The translations under genes were made by a program, and so were the position numbers. Below, piece after piece: positions 9,026-19,335 of a DNA stretch of 64,000 bases. The notes beneath the pieces are model-generated. The model was given only the letters and a program-made list of their open reading frames with translations, did no database searches and had not been told where the DNA came from. Source of the DNA: Chloroflexota bacterium (GTDB taxonomy: Bacteria; Chloroflexota; Dehalococcoidia; Bin125); the NCBI GenBank assembly GCA_028875225.1, contig JAPPFB010000012.1, forward strand, positions 61,495-125,494, in the 5' to 3' direction. The first letter of the stretch is position 1, and every line of letters begins with the position of its first letter.

Positions 9026-10885
9026 TCAGCGAGACACGTTGCGAATTTCGCCGCCCTCGACGATTCGCGACTGGGTCTCGATGTGGAAGAACTCAAGCTG
9101 ATCACCCGCCAGGAACGTGTCGAATCTTGCCAGGGCCACGCCGAATTCCTGACCGGCGTCGACTTCCTGCACAGAATCCTGGAAGCGGCGCAGGCTGGAG
9201 ATGGGCGACTCGGCGATCTGTTCTCCGCCGCGGTACACGTGGACCTCGGCGTCGTGGCGAATCGAGCCGTCGAGCGACCGGCAACCGGCAACATTGCCCA
9301 GACCGCGAATGGGGAAGACCTGCAACACCTCCGCGTGGCCGTCGACGACCTGCATCTGCACCGGCTCGAGCAGACCGCTGATCGCCGCTTCGACTTCCTC
9401 GATGACTTCATAGATGATCGAGTAGTTGCGAACTTCGACGCCTTCCTGTTCGGCCAGGCGCTCCGCGCCGGGCTCGACTGGAGTGCTGAAGGCAATGATC
9501 AGGCCTTCCGAGGCAAGGGCCAGGTTGACGTCGGCGACGGATACCGGTCCGGCCGCCGCGTGGATCACCTTGACCGTCACCTCTTCGTTGGAGAGTTGCT
9601 CCAACGAGTCGCGCAGCGCCTCGACCGAACCGACGACGTCGGTCTTGACGATCAGATTGAGCGCCGACACATCGCCGCGAGAGATCTCACCAAACAACGC
9701 GTCGAGGGTCGCCGAGTGTTGGACCTGCGCCTCGCGCGCCTCCCGTTCGCGACGGGCCTGCTCATAGATTCGCTTGGCTTCCCGATCGCTCTTGACCGCG
9801 CGGAAGGAGTCGCCGGCGTCGGCGACGTCCTGCAGCCCGAGCACGACCACCGGAGTTGACGGCCCGGCCACCTTGATCCGGTTGCCGCGGAAATCGGTCA
9901 TGGCCTTGATTCGTCCCCAGGTCTGACCGACCAACACCGAATCGCCTTGATGCAGGCTGCCCTTCTGCACGAGCAGCGTGGTGCGCGGCCCCTGGCGTCG
10001 ATCCAGTTCGGCCTCCAGGACCACGCCCGACGCCTGCCGCACCGGATTCGCGGAGAATTCGGAGATGTCGGCGACCAGGAGCAAGGTATCGAGCAAGTCG
10101 GACATCCCGTCGCCGCGTGTCGCGGAGACGGGCACGAGCGGGATATCCCCGCCGTACTCCTCGATCTGGACGCCGACGTCGGCCAGCGCGGCCTTGACAC
10201 GATCCGGGTTGATGTTGTCCAAGTCCATCTTGTTCAGCGCGACGACGAGGGGCACGCCGGCGGCCTGGATGTGATTGATCGCTTCACGGGTCTGGGGCAT
10301 CACGCCATCGTTGGCGGCGACCACGAGAATGGCGATGTCCGTCGCCTGCGCGCCGCGGGCCCGCATCTCGGTGAATGCCGCGTGGCCGGGCGTGTCGATA
10401 AACGTAATCAGGCGATCGTTGGCCGTGGCCTGGTAGGCGCCGACCCGCTGGGTGATTCCGCCCGCCTCGCCTTCGGCGACGTTTGCGCTGCGGATGTAGT
10501 CCAACAGCGACGTCTTGCCGTGGTCCACGTGCCCCAGAACCGCCACGACCGGTGGACGCTGGCGTAGATCTGCCGGATCGTCTTCCTCATCCTGCAGGTC
10601 ACCGAGGATGTCAATGGTCGAGGGCGCCTCTTCTTCGGCGACGACGTCGCCGGCCTCTTCCGGATCGAATCCCCGATCCATCGCGACGATCGCCGCCGTG
10701 CCGTAGTCCAGCGTCTTGGAAACATCGGCCATGACCCCGTTGGTCATCAGTGTCTTGATGATTGACACGGGCGTATCGCCAAGCAGATCGGCGAGTTCGC
10801 GCACGGTGAGCGTGCGCGGAATCAGGACCGTACTGTCCTCAGCTGCGGGTGCTGGTGTTTGCCGGATGGTCTGCTGTGTCGCCAT
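9026..10885 (-). CDS. infB: Translation initiation factor IF-2
   Basis: A 619-residue IF-2. An IF2-N type helical segment ([22 protein letters not shown]) lies near residues 24-45. The G domain follows, with P-loop [22 protein letters not shown], and NKMD. Then come domain II, a coiled linker rich in Arg/Glu and the C-terminal fMet-tRNA-binding domain. It positions initiator tRNA on the 30S subunit with GTP. The long disordered N-terminal region seen in many IF-2s is nearly absent, as in compact bacterial forms. Confidence 0.97.
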   Translation of the reverse strand: MATQQTIRQTPAPAAEDSTVLIPRTLTVRELADLLGDTPVSIIKTLMTNGVMADVSKTLDYGTAAIVAMDRGFDPEEAGDVVAEEEAPSTIDILGDLQDEEDDPADLRQRPPVVAVLGHVDHGKTSLLDYIRSANVAEGEAGGITQRVGAYQATANDRLITFIDTPGHAAFTEMRARGAQATDIAILVVAANDGVMPQTREAINHIQAAGVPLVVALNKMDLDNINPDRVKAALADVGVQIEEYGGDIPLVPVSATRGDGMSDLLDTLLLVADISEFSANPVRQASGVVLEAELDRRQGPRTTLLVQKGSLHQGDSVLVGQTWGRIKAMTDFRGNRIKVAGPSTPVVVLGLQDVADAGDSFRAVKSDREAKRIYEQARREREAREAQVQHSATLDALFGEISRGDVSALNLIVKTDVVGSVEALRDSLEQLSNEEVTVKVIHAAAGPVSVADVNLALASEGLIIAFSTPVEPGAERLAEQEGVEVRNYSIIYEVIEEVEAAISGLLEPVQMQVVDGHAEVLQVFPIRGLGNVAGCRSLDGSIRHDAEVHVYRGGEQIAESPISSLRRFQDSVQEVDAGQEFGVALARFDTFLAGDQLEFFHIETQSRIVEGGEIRNVSR

Positions 10886-10928
10886 GGGTGCTCCGGATGG
10901 TCAGGATGATGGTTCGCGTGGTTTGAGT

Positions 10929-11201
10929 TCACGTACGCTCGCCGAGCCGGTCGAGCAGGCCTACCGGCAATGGGCGGCGTAACGCATGTGCAATCGGTTT
11001 GGACTGAGTGACCGCCTCCGACATGCAGGCCGAATCAGCATGGACATAGGCCCCTCGCCCGTGATCTTGATCCGAGACGGCGATCTCGCCGTCGGGACGA
11101 CGCACGAATCGCAGCAGTTCGGACTTGGGAGCCGAATCGCGGCAGACGACGCAGCGGCGCACGGGCGGCTGCGATGTTCGGAGGGCAGTGCGGGCAGACA
11201 T
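10929..11201 (-). CDS. ylxR: YlxR family RNA-binding protein (DUF448)
   Basis: A 90-residue protein with the YlxR signature RRCVVCRDSAPKSELLRFVR near residues 15-34 and GRGAYVH near residues 48-54. Family members are small RNA-binding proteins, usually lying between nusA and infB exactly as here. In Bacillus and some other bacteria YlxR has been linked to RNase P or to transcriptional control. The L7Ae-type protein sometimes found next to it is absent. Confidence 0.92.
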   Translation of the reverse strand: MSARTALRTSQPPVRRCVVCRDSAPKSELLRFVRRPDGEIAVSDQDHGRGAYVHADSACMSEAVTQSKPIAHALRRPLPVGLLDRLGERT

Positions 11202-11272
11202 TCGATTCCTTCGTACTGCGCGGGGCTGGAACCCGCGTTGGCGACAGTCGGTTGGAGGCGCGGTCGAACCCC

Positions 11273-12733
11273 CTAGAAATCTTCCTCGTACTCGAGGTAC
11301 TCAGCGTACGGATCGTCTTCAAGTCCCTCGTCGCTCTCGTGGTAGCGAGGTCGGCGACGACGGCGGTCCCGTTGCTGCTGCTGCTCCTGCTCGCGGCGCA
11401 GCACATCCTCGGCGAACCGAATCTGTCCGTCGTCCTGAGCGGCCGGCGCGATCTCGACCGCTTGCAACGCGGGTTCGAGTTCCGGTTCTTCCTCGACGAC
11501 TTCGGGCTCTGGCGCCGGAGCCGGCGTGGGAACTGGCGCGATCTCGACCGGGGGCGGCGGGGACGCCGCGACCTGTGGCTCAACGCGAGGTTCGGCGCGG
11601 ACCGGTTGCGGCTCGGGCGGCGGCTCCGTGGCAATCGTGAGTTCTGGCTGCGGCGCAAAGGGACCGCGGTCTTCCTGTTGCAAGCGCTCGGCGACCGTCT
11701 GCGGCTTGATGTCGATTCGGTAACCGGTCAACCGAGCAGCGAGCCGAGCGTTCTGGCCTTCGCGGCCGATCGCCAGGCTCAACTGCATATCGGGGACGGC
11801 GCACTCGGCCGTGTTGGTTTCGGGGTCAATGCGAACGGCCAGGATCTGCGCGGGACTGAGGGCATGTTCGACGAAGCGCCGCGGATCCGGGTCCCAGTGA
11901 ATCACGTCGATGCGTTCACCGTGGAGCTCATTGACGATGTTCTGGATCCGCATCGCCCGCATGCCGATGCAACTGCCGACCGGGTCGACCCCGGACTGTC
12001 GCGAGTAGACCGCGATCTTGGTGCGATGCCCGGCCTCGCGGGCGACGCCGCGAATCTCGACGACGCCCCGCATGATCTCGGGCACTTCCAGCTCGAACAG
12101 TCGGCGAACAAATTCCGGTCGGGAACGTGAGATGACGATCTGCGGTCCCTTGTTCGCGCGCAGGACCTCGACCATGATCGCCTTGACGCGCTGGCCGGTG
12201 CGATAGCGCTCCATCCGCACCTGCTCCTGGGCCGGCATTACGGTTTCCGTGTGGTCGCCCAGTTCGACGATCACCTGGTGGGGTTCGACGCGCTGCACAT
12301 CGCCGCTGACAATGCCGCCCTCTTCGCCCGAGTAATTGGCAAACACGGCCTCGCGTTCGGCCTCGCGCAACGCCTGCAACACGACCTGTTTAGCAGTCTG
12401 CGCTTCGATCCGGCCGCCGACATTCTCAATGTCGTGCTTGATGCGCAAGGTCGACCCGATATGGACCGAGGGATCGGTGGTACGGGCGCGCTCCAGCTCG
12501 ATTTGCAGGTCGGGGTCGGCAATGTCTTCCTCGATCTCGACCACTTCCTGCTCGGACCAGACTTCCATGCCGCCGTCGTAGCGGTCGATGGTGACAATCA
12601 CGTTGCCGGGCAGCTCGTAGCGCCGCTTGACCGCAGCAGCCATGCCACGCTCGACGGCATTGAAGATGACCTCGTCGTCGAGGTTCTTGTCGGAATGCAA
12701 CTGCTTGATGGCAAGCAGAAAGTCGGTTTTCAT
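11273..12733 (-). CDS. nusA: Transcription termination/antitermination factor NusA
   Basis: A 486-residue protein from ATG 12733 ([12 protein letters not shown]), chosen because it matches the NusA N-terminus; the open frame runs 31 codons further upstream without family similarity. The order is the N-terminal RNAP-binding domain, an S1 domain, then KH1 and KH2 with [19 protein letters not shown] and [18 protein letters not shown]. After about residue 345 there is a long Pro/Glu-rich tail, then an Arg/Gln block ([15 protein letters not shown]) and an acidic end. The tail is lineage-specific and replaces the acidic repeats of E. coli NusA. The customary rimP gene is not upstream. Confidence 0.95.
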   Translation of the reverse strand: MKTDFLLAIKQLHSDKNLDDEVIFNAVERGMAAAVKRRYELPGNVIVTIDRYDGGMEVWSEQEVVEIEEDIADPDLQIELERARTTDPSVHIGSTLRIKHDIENVGGRIEAQTAKQVVLQALREAEREAVFANYSGEEGGIVSGDVQRVEPHQVIVELGDHTETVMPAQEQVRMERYRTGQRVKAIMVEVLRANKGPQIVISRSRPEFVRRLFELEVPEIMRGVVEIRGVAREAGHRTKIAVYSRQSGVDPVGSCIGMRAMRIQNIVNELHGERIDVIHWDPDPRRFVEHALSPAQILAVRIDPETNTAECAVPDMQLSLAIGREGQNARLAARLTGYRIDIKPQTVAERLQQEDRGPFAPQPELTIATEPPPEPQPVRAEPRVEPQVAASPPPPVEIAPVPTPAPAPEPEVVEEEPELEPALQAVEIAPAAQDDGQIRFAEDVLRREQEQQQQRDRRRRRPRYHESDEGLEDDPYAEYLEYEEDF

Positions 12734-12894
12734 TGGGCTGTCTTCTTGCCTGGAGACCATGCGCAGAACTGTGTCAAACGATCCGTGCGTGTCGCGCAGG
12801 ATCAGACAGGGCAGCCCGACCCCCACCCGACATCCACATCACTGACTATACACGCCGACCGGACCCGCCGACCCGGCACCAGTCGGCGCCACTA

Positions 12895-14634
12895 TCAAGT
12901 GGCTATCAGGCTCGACTCGCGATCAATGGCGGCCAGCGCGTCCCGCGCCGACGACCCGGCATCGGCCAGGGGCACGGAGGAAGAGTCGGAGTCTTGTCGC
13001 AGCTTGAGTTCGACCTGGCCCTGTTTCAGGCCGCGAGAACCGATGGTGATTCGCAACGGCGCGCCGAGCAGGTCGGCGTCGTTGAATTTGACGCCGGCCC
13101 GCTCCTCGCGGTCATCGACGAGGACGTTCAGCCCCGCGCCGGAGAGCGCCGACTCCACCTCGGCAACGGCAGACGCGACTTCGTCGCTACCGCCCAGCGG
13201 TACGACATGCACGTCGTACGGGGCGACCGCCGGAGGCCAGACGATCCCCAGCTCGTCGTGGTTGGCCTGGACGACCGCGGCCATGAGCCGCTCCACGCCG
13301 ATGCCGTAGCAGCCCATGATCGGGGTCCGCCGCTCGCCGTCCGAATCAAGGAAGGTGGCGTCCATCGGTTCGGCGTAGCGGGTTCCCAGCTTGAAGATGT
13401 GCCCCAGCTCGATGCCGCGCTTCATCTCGAGCGAGCCGCCGCACTGCGCGCAGGCATCGCCGGCCTGAGCCATGCCGATGTCGGCCACGGTGGCGGCGGT
13501 CCAGTCGCGGCCGTAGGTGACATTGCGCGCGTGCATCCCGACACGATTCGCCCCGGCGACCAGTCCACCCGCATCTACGACGCTCGGATCAGCGATGACT
13601 CGCGCCGGATCGACCCCAATCGGAGACGCATAGCCTGCGACCCAACCGGCCGCTTCCACTTCCTCTGGCAGCAGCGGCCGGGCCTCAAGCGCGTCCAGCG
13701 CATTGATCAGCTTGAGTTCGTTGACCTCCAGGTCGCCGCGGATTACCGCGAACGTCGGTTGCCCGTCGACCAGGAAAAAGGCTGCCTTGGCGGTCGATTG
13801 CGCGGGAATGTCAAGGAAGTTGGCCAGTCCTTCAATCGTCGTGACGCCGGGCGTTTCGACTTCCTCCAGGTCGCCGACCGTGCCGGCCGCCTGGCTGCGT
13901 GTGAATTCGGCCCGTTCCTGGTTGGCCGCGTAGCCGCAGGATGAGCAGAGGATGATGTTGTCCTCGCCGATCTCGGTCAGGAAGATGAACTCTTCCGACT
14001 GTTTGCCGCCGATGGCGCCGGAGTCGGCCTGCACTGCGACGACGGGCACCCCGCAGCGCTTGAAGATGTTGTAGTAGGCCTGCCGCATCGCCAGGTAGTT
14101 GAGCTGGAAGGCGTCGTCATCGACATCGAATGTGTAGGCGTCCTTCATGATGAACTCGCGCACGCGGACCAGACCGCCGCGCGGTCGCGGCTCGTCGCGG
14201 AACTTGGTCTGCATCTGGAAGACGCTCTGGGGCAGATCGCGGTAGGACTGGACCACCTTGCGGAAGAGATCGGTGACGGATTCTTCATGCGTCGGGGCGA
14301 GGACCATCGTGCGTTCGCGGCGATCCTTGAGATTGAACAGCACAGGGCCGTAGGAATCCGCGCGGCCGGACTCTTCCCACAGCTCCCTCGGTTGGATCGC
14401 GGGCATGCGCATCTCTTGCGATCCGGCAGCAACCATCTCCTCGCGGATGATCTGCTCGATCTTGAGCAGCGTGGTCCAGGCCGGCGGCAGGAAGGAGTAG
14501 ACGCCGGCGGCGAGCTGCACGATCAGACCGCTGCGCAGCAACAGTTGATGGTTGGCGGAGTCGGCGTCTGCCGGCGCTTCTCGCAGCGTGCGGCCAAACA
14601 AGCCTGACATTCGAGTAACGGGCATATCGGACAT
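12895..14634 (-). CDS. proS: Prolyl-tRNA synthetase
   Basis: A 579-residue class II synthetase of the bacterial (ProS type 1) form with the insertion editing domain between motifs 2 and 3. The N-terminal part contains TLREAPADADSANHQLLLRSGLI; motif 2 lies near RTMVLAPTHEESVTDLFRK and FRDEPRPRGGLVRVREFIMKDAY; motif 3 is MGCYGIGVERLMAA. The editing insert runs roughly from residue 225 to 390. It charges tRNA-Pro and probably clears mischarged Ala. About 160 bp without a gene separate it from nusA. Confidence 0.96.
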   Translation of the reverse strand: MSDMPVTRMSGLFGRTLREAPADADSANHQLLLRSGLIVQLAAGVYSFLPPAWTTLLKIEQIIREEMVAAGSQEMRMPAIQPRELWEESGRADSYGPVLFNLKDRRERTMVLAPTHEESVTDLFRKVVQSYRDLPQSVFQMQTKFRDEPRPRGGLVRVREFIMKDAYTFDVDDDAFQLNYLAMRQAYYNIFKRCGVPVVAVQADSGAIGGKQSEEFIFLTEIGEDNIILCSSCGYAANQERAEFTRSQAAGTVGDLEEVETPGVTTIEGLANFLDIPAQSTAKAAFFLVDGQPTFAVIRGDLEVNELKLINALDALEARPLLPEEVEAAGWVAGYASPIGVDPARVIADPSVVDAGGLVAGANRVGMHARNVTYGRDWTAATVADIGMAQAGDACAQCGGSLEMKRGIELGHIFKLGTRYAEPMDATFLDSDGERRTPIMGCYGIGVERLMAAVVQANHDELGIVWPPAVAPYDVHVVPLGGSDEVASAVAEVESALSGAGLNVLVDDREERAGVKFNDADLLGAPLRITIGSRGLKQGQVELKLRQDSDSSSVPLADAGSSARDALAAIDRESSLIAT

Positions 14635-14666
14635 CCCAATGTCTGATCGCTGTTGGAGCGACGATA

Positions 14667-14978
14667 TCAGCGATTACGGCGGCTCCAGCTGGCGAATCTC
14701 GCAGCCAGACCGAAGGCGTCCCAGAACTGGAAACTGAGCCAGCACGACAGACCAGAACAGACCAGGGCGGAGATCATCGAAACGCCGATCCCCAGCTGAT
14801 TGTCGAGTCCGGCGAGCGGCACCAGCGCTCCGCCGCCGATCCCGGCCAGCCAGGCAAAGGGCGCGGCCCAGAGCGCGCCTCGCGCCCGGCGCGGCACGCT
14901 GAGCACGATCCAGCTGAGCATTGCCAGGAACGACCAGGCGCCGGCGAAGAGGATCAGGAAGATCGCATTGACGAGCAT
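14667..14978 (-). CDS. Small three-helix membrane protein, unknown function
   Basis: A 103-residue hydrophobic protein with three likely membrane segments: residues 3-26, 37-57 and 62-84. It ends in a short basic tail. It lies immediately upstream of proS on the same strand and diverges from ispG. I do not recognise the family and no catalytic motif is visible. Codon use is like that of its neighbours, which supports it being a real gene. Confidence 0.6.
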   Translation of the reverse strand: MLVNAIFLILFAGAWSFLAMLSWIVLSVPRRARGALWAAPFAWLAGIGGGALVPLAGLDNQLGIGVSMISALVCSGLSCWLSFQFWDAFGLAARFASWSRRNR

Positions 14979-15037
14979 TCATCAACGGTACGATGCACAT
15001 ACCAGAAGGTTGGTGCGCTGCGGGAGAGGCGGCATCA

Positions 15038-16198
15038 ATGGTGGAGACGATTCAACTGACCGGCGACCTGCGCCGCAATCCAACGCGTCCGGTCAGGGTG
15101 GGTGACGTCACCATCGGCGGGGGCCATCCCATTGTGGTTCAGTCGATGGCGGCGACCAGAACCCAGGACATTGAGGCGACCGTGCGCCAGGTGCAGCTGC
15201 TGGAGGCGGCGGGCGCGGACCTGGTTCGCGTGGCGGTGGACTCGCGCAAAGACGTGGAGGCGCTGGCCGCTGTGCGCGAACAGACCGAGGCGCCGCTGTC
15301 GGCCGATCTACAGGAGAACTACCGGCTCTGTACGCAGGTCGCGCCGCACGTGAACAAGATTCGCTACAACCCCGGTCACTTGCACCACCACGAGAAGTCG
15401 AAGTCGGTGCGGGACAAGGTCTCGTTTATCGCCGAGACGGCAGCCGACAACGATTGCGCGATTCGCGTCGGCGTCAACTGCGGATCGATTGATCCACGGA
15501 TGCTCGAGCGCTACCCGGATGATCACGTTTCGGCGATTGTCGCCTCCGCGAGCGAACATTGTGGACTGCTCGATGAACTGGGATTCGACCGCTATGTCGT
15601 GTCGCTCAAGGACTCCGACTGGAAGCAGGTGGTCGAGGTCAATGAGAGGTTCGCCGCCGAGCGGCCGGATGTCCCGTTGCATCTGGGCGTGACCGAAGCG
15701 GGGATGCCGCCGGAGGGCGTGATCAAGACGCGGGTGGCGTTCGAGCAGCTCGTCACACAGGGCATCGGCGATACCGTGCGCGTCTCGCTGACTGTTCCCT
15801 TCGACGACAAGGGCATGGAGATCGACGTGGCGCGCGAGATCCTTGCCGACATCGCCGCCGGGCGATTCCGATCGGTGCCGCCAAGGTTCGACGAGGGACT
15901 GAACATCATCTCCTGTCCCTCCTGTTCGAGGGTCGAAAACGAGAAGTTCGTCGACCTGGCCCAGGACGTCAAGGCGATGACCGAGTACGCCTCGGACTAT
16001 GACATCACGATCGCCGTGATGGGCTGCCGAGTGAACGGCCCCGGCGAAACCGACGATGCCGACCTCGGACTTTGGTGCGGACCAATGGCCGTGAATCTCA
16101 AGCGGGGAGAGGAATCGTTGGGTCACTATCCCTACGACGAAATCCTGGCTCGTTTGAAGAAGGAATTGGACGCGATCATCGCCGGCCGATCCAGCTGA
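15038..16198 (+). CDS. ispG: 4-hydroxy-3-methylbut-2-enyl-diphosphate synthase IspG (GcpE)
   Basis: A 386-residue MEP-pathway enzyme. The ATG at 15038 is preceded by GGGAGAGG; an in-frame ATG at 14993 would add 15 residues unlike the family. [24 protein letters not shown] opens the TIM barrel. The three [4Fe-4S] cysteines are Cys293 and Cys296 (ISCPSCSR) and Cys330 ([10 protein letters not shown]). It reductively opens MEcPP to HMBPP, feeding isoprenoids for menaquinone, undecaprenol and archaeal-like or carotenoid chains. This fits uppP, menA and the geranylgeranyl-reductase-like gene elsewhere in the window. Confidence 0.97.
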   Translation: MVETIQLTGDLRRNPTRPVRVGDVTIGGGHPIVVQSMAATRTQDIEATVRQVQLLEAAGADLVRVAVDSRKDVEALAAVREQTEAPLSADLQENYRLCTQVAPHVNKIRYNPGHLHHHEKSKSVRDKVSFIAETAADNDCAIRVGVNCGSIDPRMLERYPDDHVSAIVASASEHCGLLDELGFDRYVVSLKDSDWKQVVEVNERFAAERPDVPLHLGVTEAGMPPEGVIKTRVAFEQLVTQGIGDTVRVSLTVPFDDKGMEIDVAREILADIAAGRFRSVPPRFDEGLNIISCPSCSRVENEKFVDLAQDVKAMTEYASDYDITIAVMGCRVNGPGETDDADLGLWCGPMAVNLKRGEESLGHYPYDEILARLKKELDAIIAGRSS

Positions 16199-16220
16199 GG
16201 CTCGTAGAGCCCGCGCCGAT

Positions 16221-16550
16221 ATGCCGCGACGCATACCTAACCTCCGCTGGACCGACAGAACGGAAGACAAGCTCTGGGAGCACGGCCTGATCGTTGACGA
16301 CGCCCTGGCGGTAGCTCGGCGAACGCCGCTACTGCGCGATCAGGATCCGACCTGGGAGGAAACTGACCAGGGCGAAGCGCGTATGCGTCCTCCGCGCCTG
16401 CTAATGATCGGACCTGGACGCACAAACAGGCTGCTGACCTTCGTACTTAGCTATCCTGATGACATAGGAGAGTCGCTGATAGTGACCGGTTGGCCATCAG
16501 GACCTAAGGAACGTAGCTGGTACCTCCAGTCTGGGCGAGGACGACGATGA
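16221..16550 (+). CDS. BrnT-like ribonuclease toxin (DUF497-type)
   Basis: A 109-residue protein. The segment DKLWEHGLIVDDALAVARRTPLL corresponds to the BrnT start 'K...KHGisFeeA..vf', and the later LLTFVLSYPDDIGESLIVTGWPSGPKERSWY corresponds to its closing beta strands and final helix. BrnT toxins are RelE-fold RNases. The stop overlaps the ATG of the next gene by 4 bases, in the toxin-first order typical of brnTA. The divergence from classic BrnT is considerable, so the family call is moderate. Confidence 0.6.
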   Translation: MPRRIPNLRWTDRTEDKLWEHGLIVDDALAVARRTPLLRDQDPTWEETDQGEARMRPPRLLMIGPGRTNRLLTFVLSYPDDIGESLIVTGWPSGPKERSWYLQSGRGRR

Positions 16551-16822
16551 GCAATCCGCTTCCAGGCCCAACTGATGAAGAATTGGCCGAGTACATCGAT
16601 TCGGCGGAGTGGGCGGATTCGGATTGGGAGATAGGACCTACGGTGGGCGCCTCCGTGAGCGTCTCGTTTAATCATCTTGAGATCGACGAGTTGCTTCGTG
16701 CGGCGAATCTGGCTGGCGAGCGGTCGACCGCCTTCGTTAAGCAGGCAGCCATGCAACGAATCGCCCGTGTCCTGGCTGAGCATTCGGAACAGGCCGAGTC
16801 GCAGGCCGCTGGCGGCGGTTAG
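16547..16822 (+). CDS. Ribbon-helix-helix antitoxin (BrnA/CopG-like)
   Basis: A 91-residue protein. The first 30 residues are acidic (PGPTDEELAEYIDSAEWADSDWE), as in antitoxins that wrap around their toxin. Residues 35-65 (SVSVSFNHLEIDELLRAANLAGERSTAFVKQAAMQRI) form a strand-helix-helix pattern like CopG DNA-binding proteins. It is coupled to the upstream BrnT-like gene by ATGA and probably autoregulates the pair. Its end overlaps the convergent next gene by 4 bases. Confidence 0.65.
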   Translation: MSNPLPGPTDEELAEYIDSAEWADSDWEIGPTVGASVSVSFNHLEIDELLRAANLAGERSTAFVKQAAMQRIARVLAEHSEQAESQAAGGG

Positions 16823-17796
16823 CCTTCCAGGTCAACGCCGATTGGCACACCGCTCAAATCGCGACCAACGGATTGCAGCGCGGCGCGGATCTCGCGTTCT
16901 GTTCGCAGGTAACGGCCCTCGCCGATGTGTCGGTAACGCAGACCCATGACTGCGTCAGCCGTGGGGCCGATCAGGTACTTGGCTGGCCACCAGCGGTTGC
17001 GGTAGGCGCGCCAGGTGCGAGCATCGTTGTCCAAGGGCACGGAGTACTCGATGCCGTATTGCGCGATGGCGGCGCGAATCCGCTCGGGATCCTCTTCGTA
17101 GGCGAACTCCGGTCGATGCACGCCGAGAATCACGAGCCCGTGCTCGCGGTATCTCTCGTCCCAGGCGGTGAGATAGGGGAGCGTGTTCTGGCAGTTGTAG
17201 CAGCCGAAGGTCCAGAAATCGATCAGGACGACGTTGCCCTTGGCCAGCTCGCGAGCGATGGTCGTCGGCTCGCCGTTAAGCCAGCCGACCAGGCCGGTCA
17301 GATCGGGCGTGGTTGCCTCGGCGCGAATCGCGGCGGCGCGAGCGAGCAAGCGATGTTCGTCGGCCGAGTGAGGGTTCTGCAACTGTTCAACCACGACGGC
17401 CCGGGATCGATACCAGCTTCCCGGTTTGGCCGCCGCCGACAGGATCGAGCGTCGCGGCATGACGCTGACGCCCTCCAGACGCAACCCGAACTCCGTCCGC
17501 CCGTCGCCCAGGCGACGCGCGATCACGCGCGTCTCGAAGCCGTTGATATCGATCGGCGAACTGACAATCCAGTTGTCGTGTTCAATTGACGCTCGAAGAA
17601 AGCGGGCCGTCGGAAACCTGCCGCCTTGCGCGGTCTGGACACCGAACTCGATTCGGCCGCTGTCGAGCAGTCGCGCGCGAACCTCGACGGAGAAGGTTGG
17701 AACAGGGTCGGCAGCCCAAGCGACTCCATGCAGGAACGCTGCGCATAGCACTGCCGCAAGCACGGTCGGCAGTGCCAGGCGCCACGTGCGGGTCAT
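16819..17796 (-). CDS. Secreted thioredoxin-like protein with two ARR-EFG repeats
   Basis: A 325-residue protein with a Sec-type signal peptide (residues 1-28, ending GVAWAAD). Two diverged copies of a module of about 50 residues follow, at 36-84 and 89-137. The best conserved stretch is VIARRLGDGRTEFGLRLEG. A thioredoxin-fold domain starts near residue 185, with FWTFGCYNCQNTLPYL giving the redox pair Cys199/Cys202 (CYNC), as in TlpA/DipZ-like extracytoplasmic proteins. It probably acts in disulfide exchange outside the cytoplasmic membrane. The N-terminal module is also found in the unlinked gene at 31624-32379 and I know no name for it. Confidence 0.8.
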   Translation of the reverse strand: MTRTWRLALPTVLAAVLCAAFLHGVAWAADPVPTFSVEVRARLLDSGRIEFGVQTAQGGRFPTARFLRASIEHDNWIVSSPIDINGFETRVIARRLGDGRTEFGLRLEGVSVMPRRSILSAAAKPGSWYRSRAVVVEQLQNPHSADEHRLLARAAAIRAEATTPDLTGLVGWLNGEPTTIARELAKGNVVLIDFWTFGCYNCQNTLPYLTAWDERYREHGLVILGVHRPEFAYEEDPERIRAAIAQYGIEYSVPLDNDARTWRAYRNRWWPAKYLIGPTADAVMGLRYRHIGEGRYLRTEREIRAALQSVGRDLSGVPIGVDLEG

Positions 17797-17813
17797 CGCT
17801 CAGGTCGCATGGT

Positions 17814-18479
17814 TCAACTGCCGAAGCTCGCGCCGTCGAACCGATCGATGGTTGTGAAGTCACCAACCGGTCCTCGCTTGAGCCTGGTCAGTTGCTTGAC
17901 CGGTTTGCCGATCGGCAGGAAGGCGGCGATGGCGTAGTGGTCGGGCAGACCGAGGATCGGCTTGAGTTCGGGTTCGTTGGCGATCGGAATCGTGGTCAGC
18001 GTGCCGCCGAAGCCTTCGTTGCGGGCCATCAGCAGGATGCTCCAGACGAACGGGTAGATGGAACCGCCGGAGATGACGCCGACGCGGTCCAGTTCCTTGT
18101 CGACTGACGCGACGACGCCGAGGTCGACGACGACGGCGAGCAGGACCGGCGCCTCAATGTAGGGGTCCATCAGTCGCCTGGGCGTCGGCAGACTGGCCGC
18201 CGATTCGTCGGTGACGGAGGAGGGGAAGGCGGCGTTCCAGGGGCCTTCTCCGGCTTGCTGCATCGCCATATATCGCTTGGCCGGACGCTCGGCGGCCTGG
18301 GCGATGGCGGCGCGAATCTCCGGGTCGCGGACGACGATTACGTGCCAGCCCTGGCGGTTGCCGCCCGAGGGCGCGAAGCGAGCATGCTCGAGCATGCGCT
18401 CGATCGCGTCGTCGGGCACCGGGTCGTCGGTGAATTGTCGGGCGGCGAACGTGGTGCGGATGACCTCGGAAATCTCCAT
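17814..18479 (-). CDS. Nitroreductase family protein
   Basis: A 221-residue FMN-dependent oxidoreductase of the nitroreductase superfamily. It has R.F.DDPVPDDAIERMLEHARFAPSGGNRQGWHVIVVRD at the start (FMN phosphate binding) and the family's later GGSIYPFVWSILLMARNEGFGGTLTT segment. It reduces nitro groups, quinones or enones with NAD(P)H; the actual substrate is unknown. It sits 17 bases upstream of the thioredoxin-like gene on the same strand and may be cotranscribed with it. It is divergent from uppP. Confidence 0.9.
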   Translation of the reverse strand: MEISEVIRTTFAARQFTDDPVPDDAIERMLEHARFAPSGGNRQGWHVIVVRDPEIRAAIAQAAERPAKRYMAMQQAGEGPWNAAFPSSVTDESAASLPTPRRLMDPYIEAPVLLAVVVDLGVVASVDKELDRVGVISGGSIYPFVWSILLMARNEGFGGTLTTIPIANEPELKPILGLPDHYAIAAFLPIGKPVKQLTRLKRGPVGDFTTIDRFDGASFGS

Positions 18480-18519
18480 GGCGGCTCCTACAGTGAACTA
18501 ATCCCAGAGCGGAGTCTAC

Positions 18520-19335
18520 GTGAGCATCGTCGAAGCGATCGTCCTTGCCATCGTCCAGGGGCTAACGGAGTTCCTGCCGATTTCGTCGAGCGGTCACCTG
18601 GTACTGGCGCGATGGCTGTTCGGCTGGGAAGATCCCGGTCTCGACTTCGATGTCGCCGTGCATGTGGGGACGCTGGCGGCGATCCTGTTCGCCTTTCGCC
18701 GCGAGGTCTGGAACGTGCTCCGAGGACTGCGGGCGGACTCGGGCCATGTCGATGGATTGCGGCCGCGTCGCCTGATCTGGCTGGGATTGATCGGCACTAT
18801 TCCGATTGTGATCGTCGGCGGGTTGTTGTACGAGACGTTGCAAGACGAGCTGCGGGACGCGACGACGGCCGGAGCGCTTTTGCTGGTGACCGGAGGACTG
18901 ATCGCGGGCGCCGAGTGGCGATTGCGTAGATCCGGTGAGGTGGCATCGCCGGGCTCGCTGGACGAGCGAAGCTCGCTGGCCATTGGGGTCGCGCAGTGCC
19001 TGGCGGTGCTGCCGGGAATCTCGCGCTCAGGGATGTGCATGGTGGCGGGGATGGCGATGGGGCAGACGAGGGAGGCGGCCGCCCGTTGGGCGTTCTGGCT
19101 GTCGATGCCGGCGCTGGCGGGAGCCGGTGTGCTGGCAGTGGCTGCGCTGATCGACGGACGCGGTTCGGTTGACACGGTTGCGCTGATTGTGGGAGCGCTT
19201 GTCTCGTTTGCGACGGCGCTGTTGGCGATCAGAGCGCTGCTCTGGTTGGTCCGTGGACGTTCACTGGCGCCGTTCGCCGGTTACTGCTTGTTGGCTGGGT
19301 TGGCGGTCTTGATCGCTCGGGCTGCAGGCGCGTGA
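18520..19335 (+). CDS. uppP: Undecaprenyl-diphosphatase UppP (BacA)
   Basis: A 271-residue polytopic membrane protein starting with GTG after GGAG. It carries both family signatures: EAIVLAIVQGLTEFLPISSSGHL with the active-site Glu, and PGISRSGMCMVAGM with the second phosphate-binding loop. It dephosphorylates undecaprenyl pyrophosphate at the periplasmic face to recycle the lipid carrier of cell-wall synthesis. Roughly eight membrane segments are visible. Homologues can give bacitracin tolerance. It is followed at about 100 bp by a convergent carboxylase gene. Confidence 0.96.
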   Translation: MSIVEAIVLAIVQGLTEFLPISSSGHLVLARWLFGWEDPGLDFDVAVHVGTLAAILFAFRREVWNVLRGLRADSGHVDGLRPRRLIWLGLIGTIPIVIVGGLLYETLQDELRDATTAGALLLVTGGLIAGAEWRLRRSGEVASPGSLDERSSLAIGVAQCLAVLPGISRSGMCMVAGMAMGQTREAAARWAFWLSMPALAGAGVLAVAALIDGRGSVDTVALIVGALVSFATALLAIRALLWLVRGRSLAPFAGYCLLAGLAVLIARAAGA

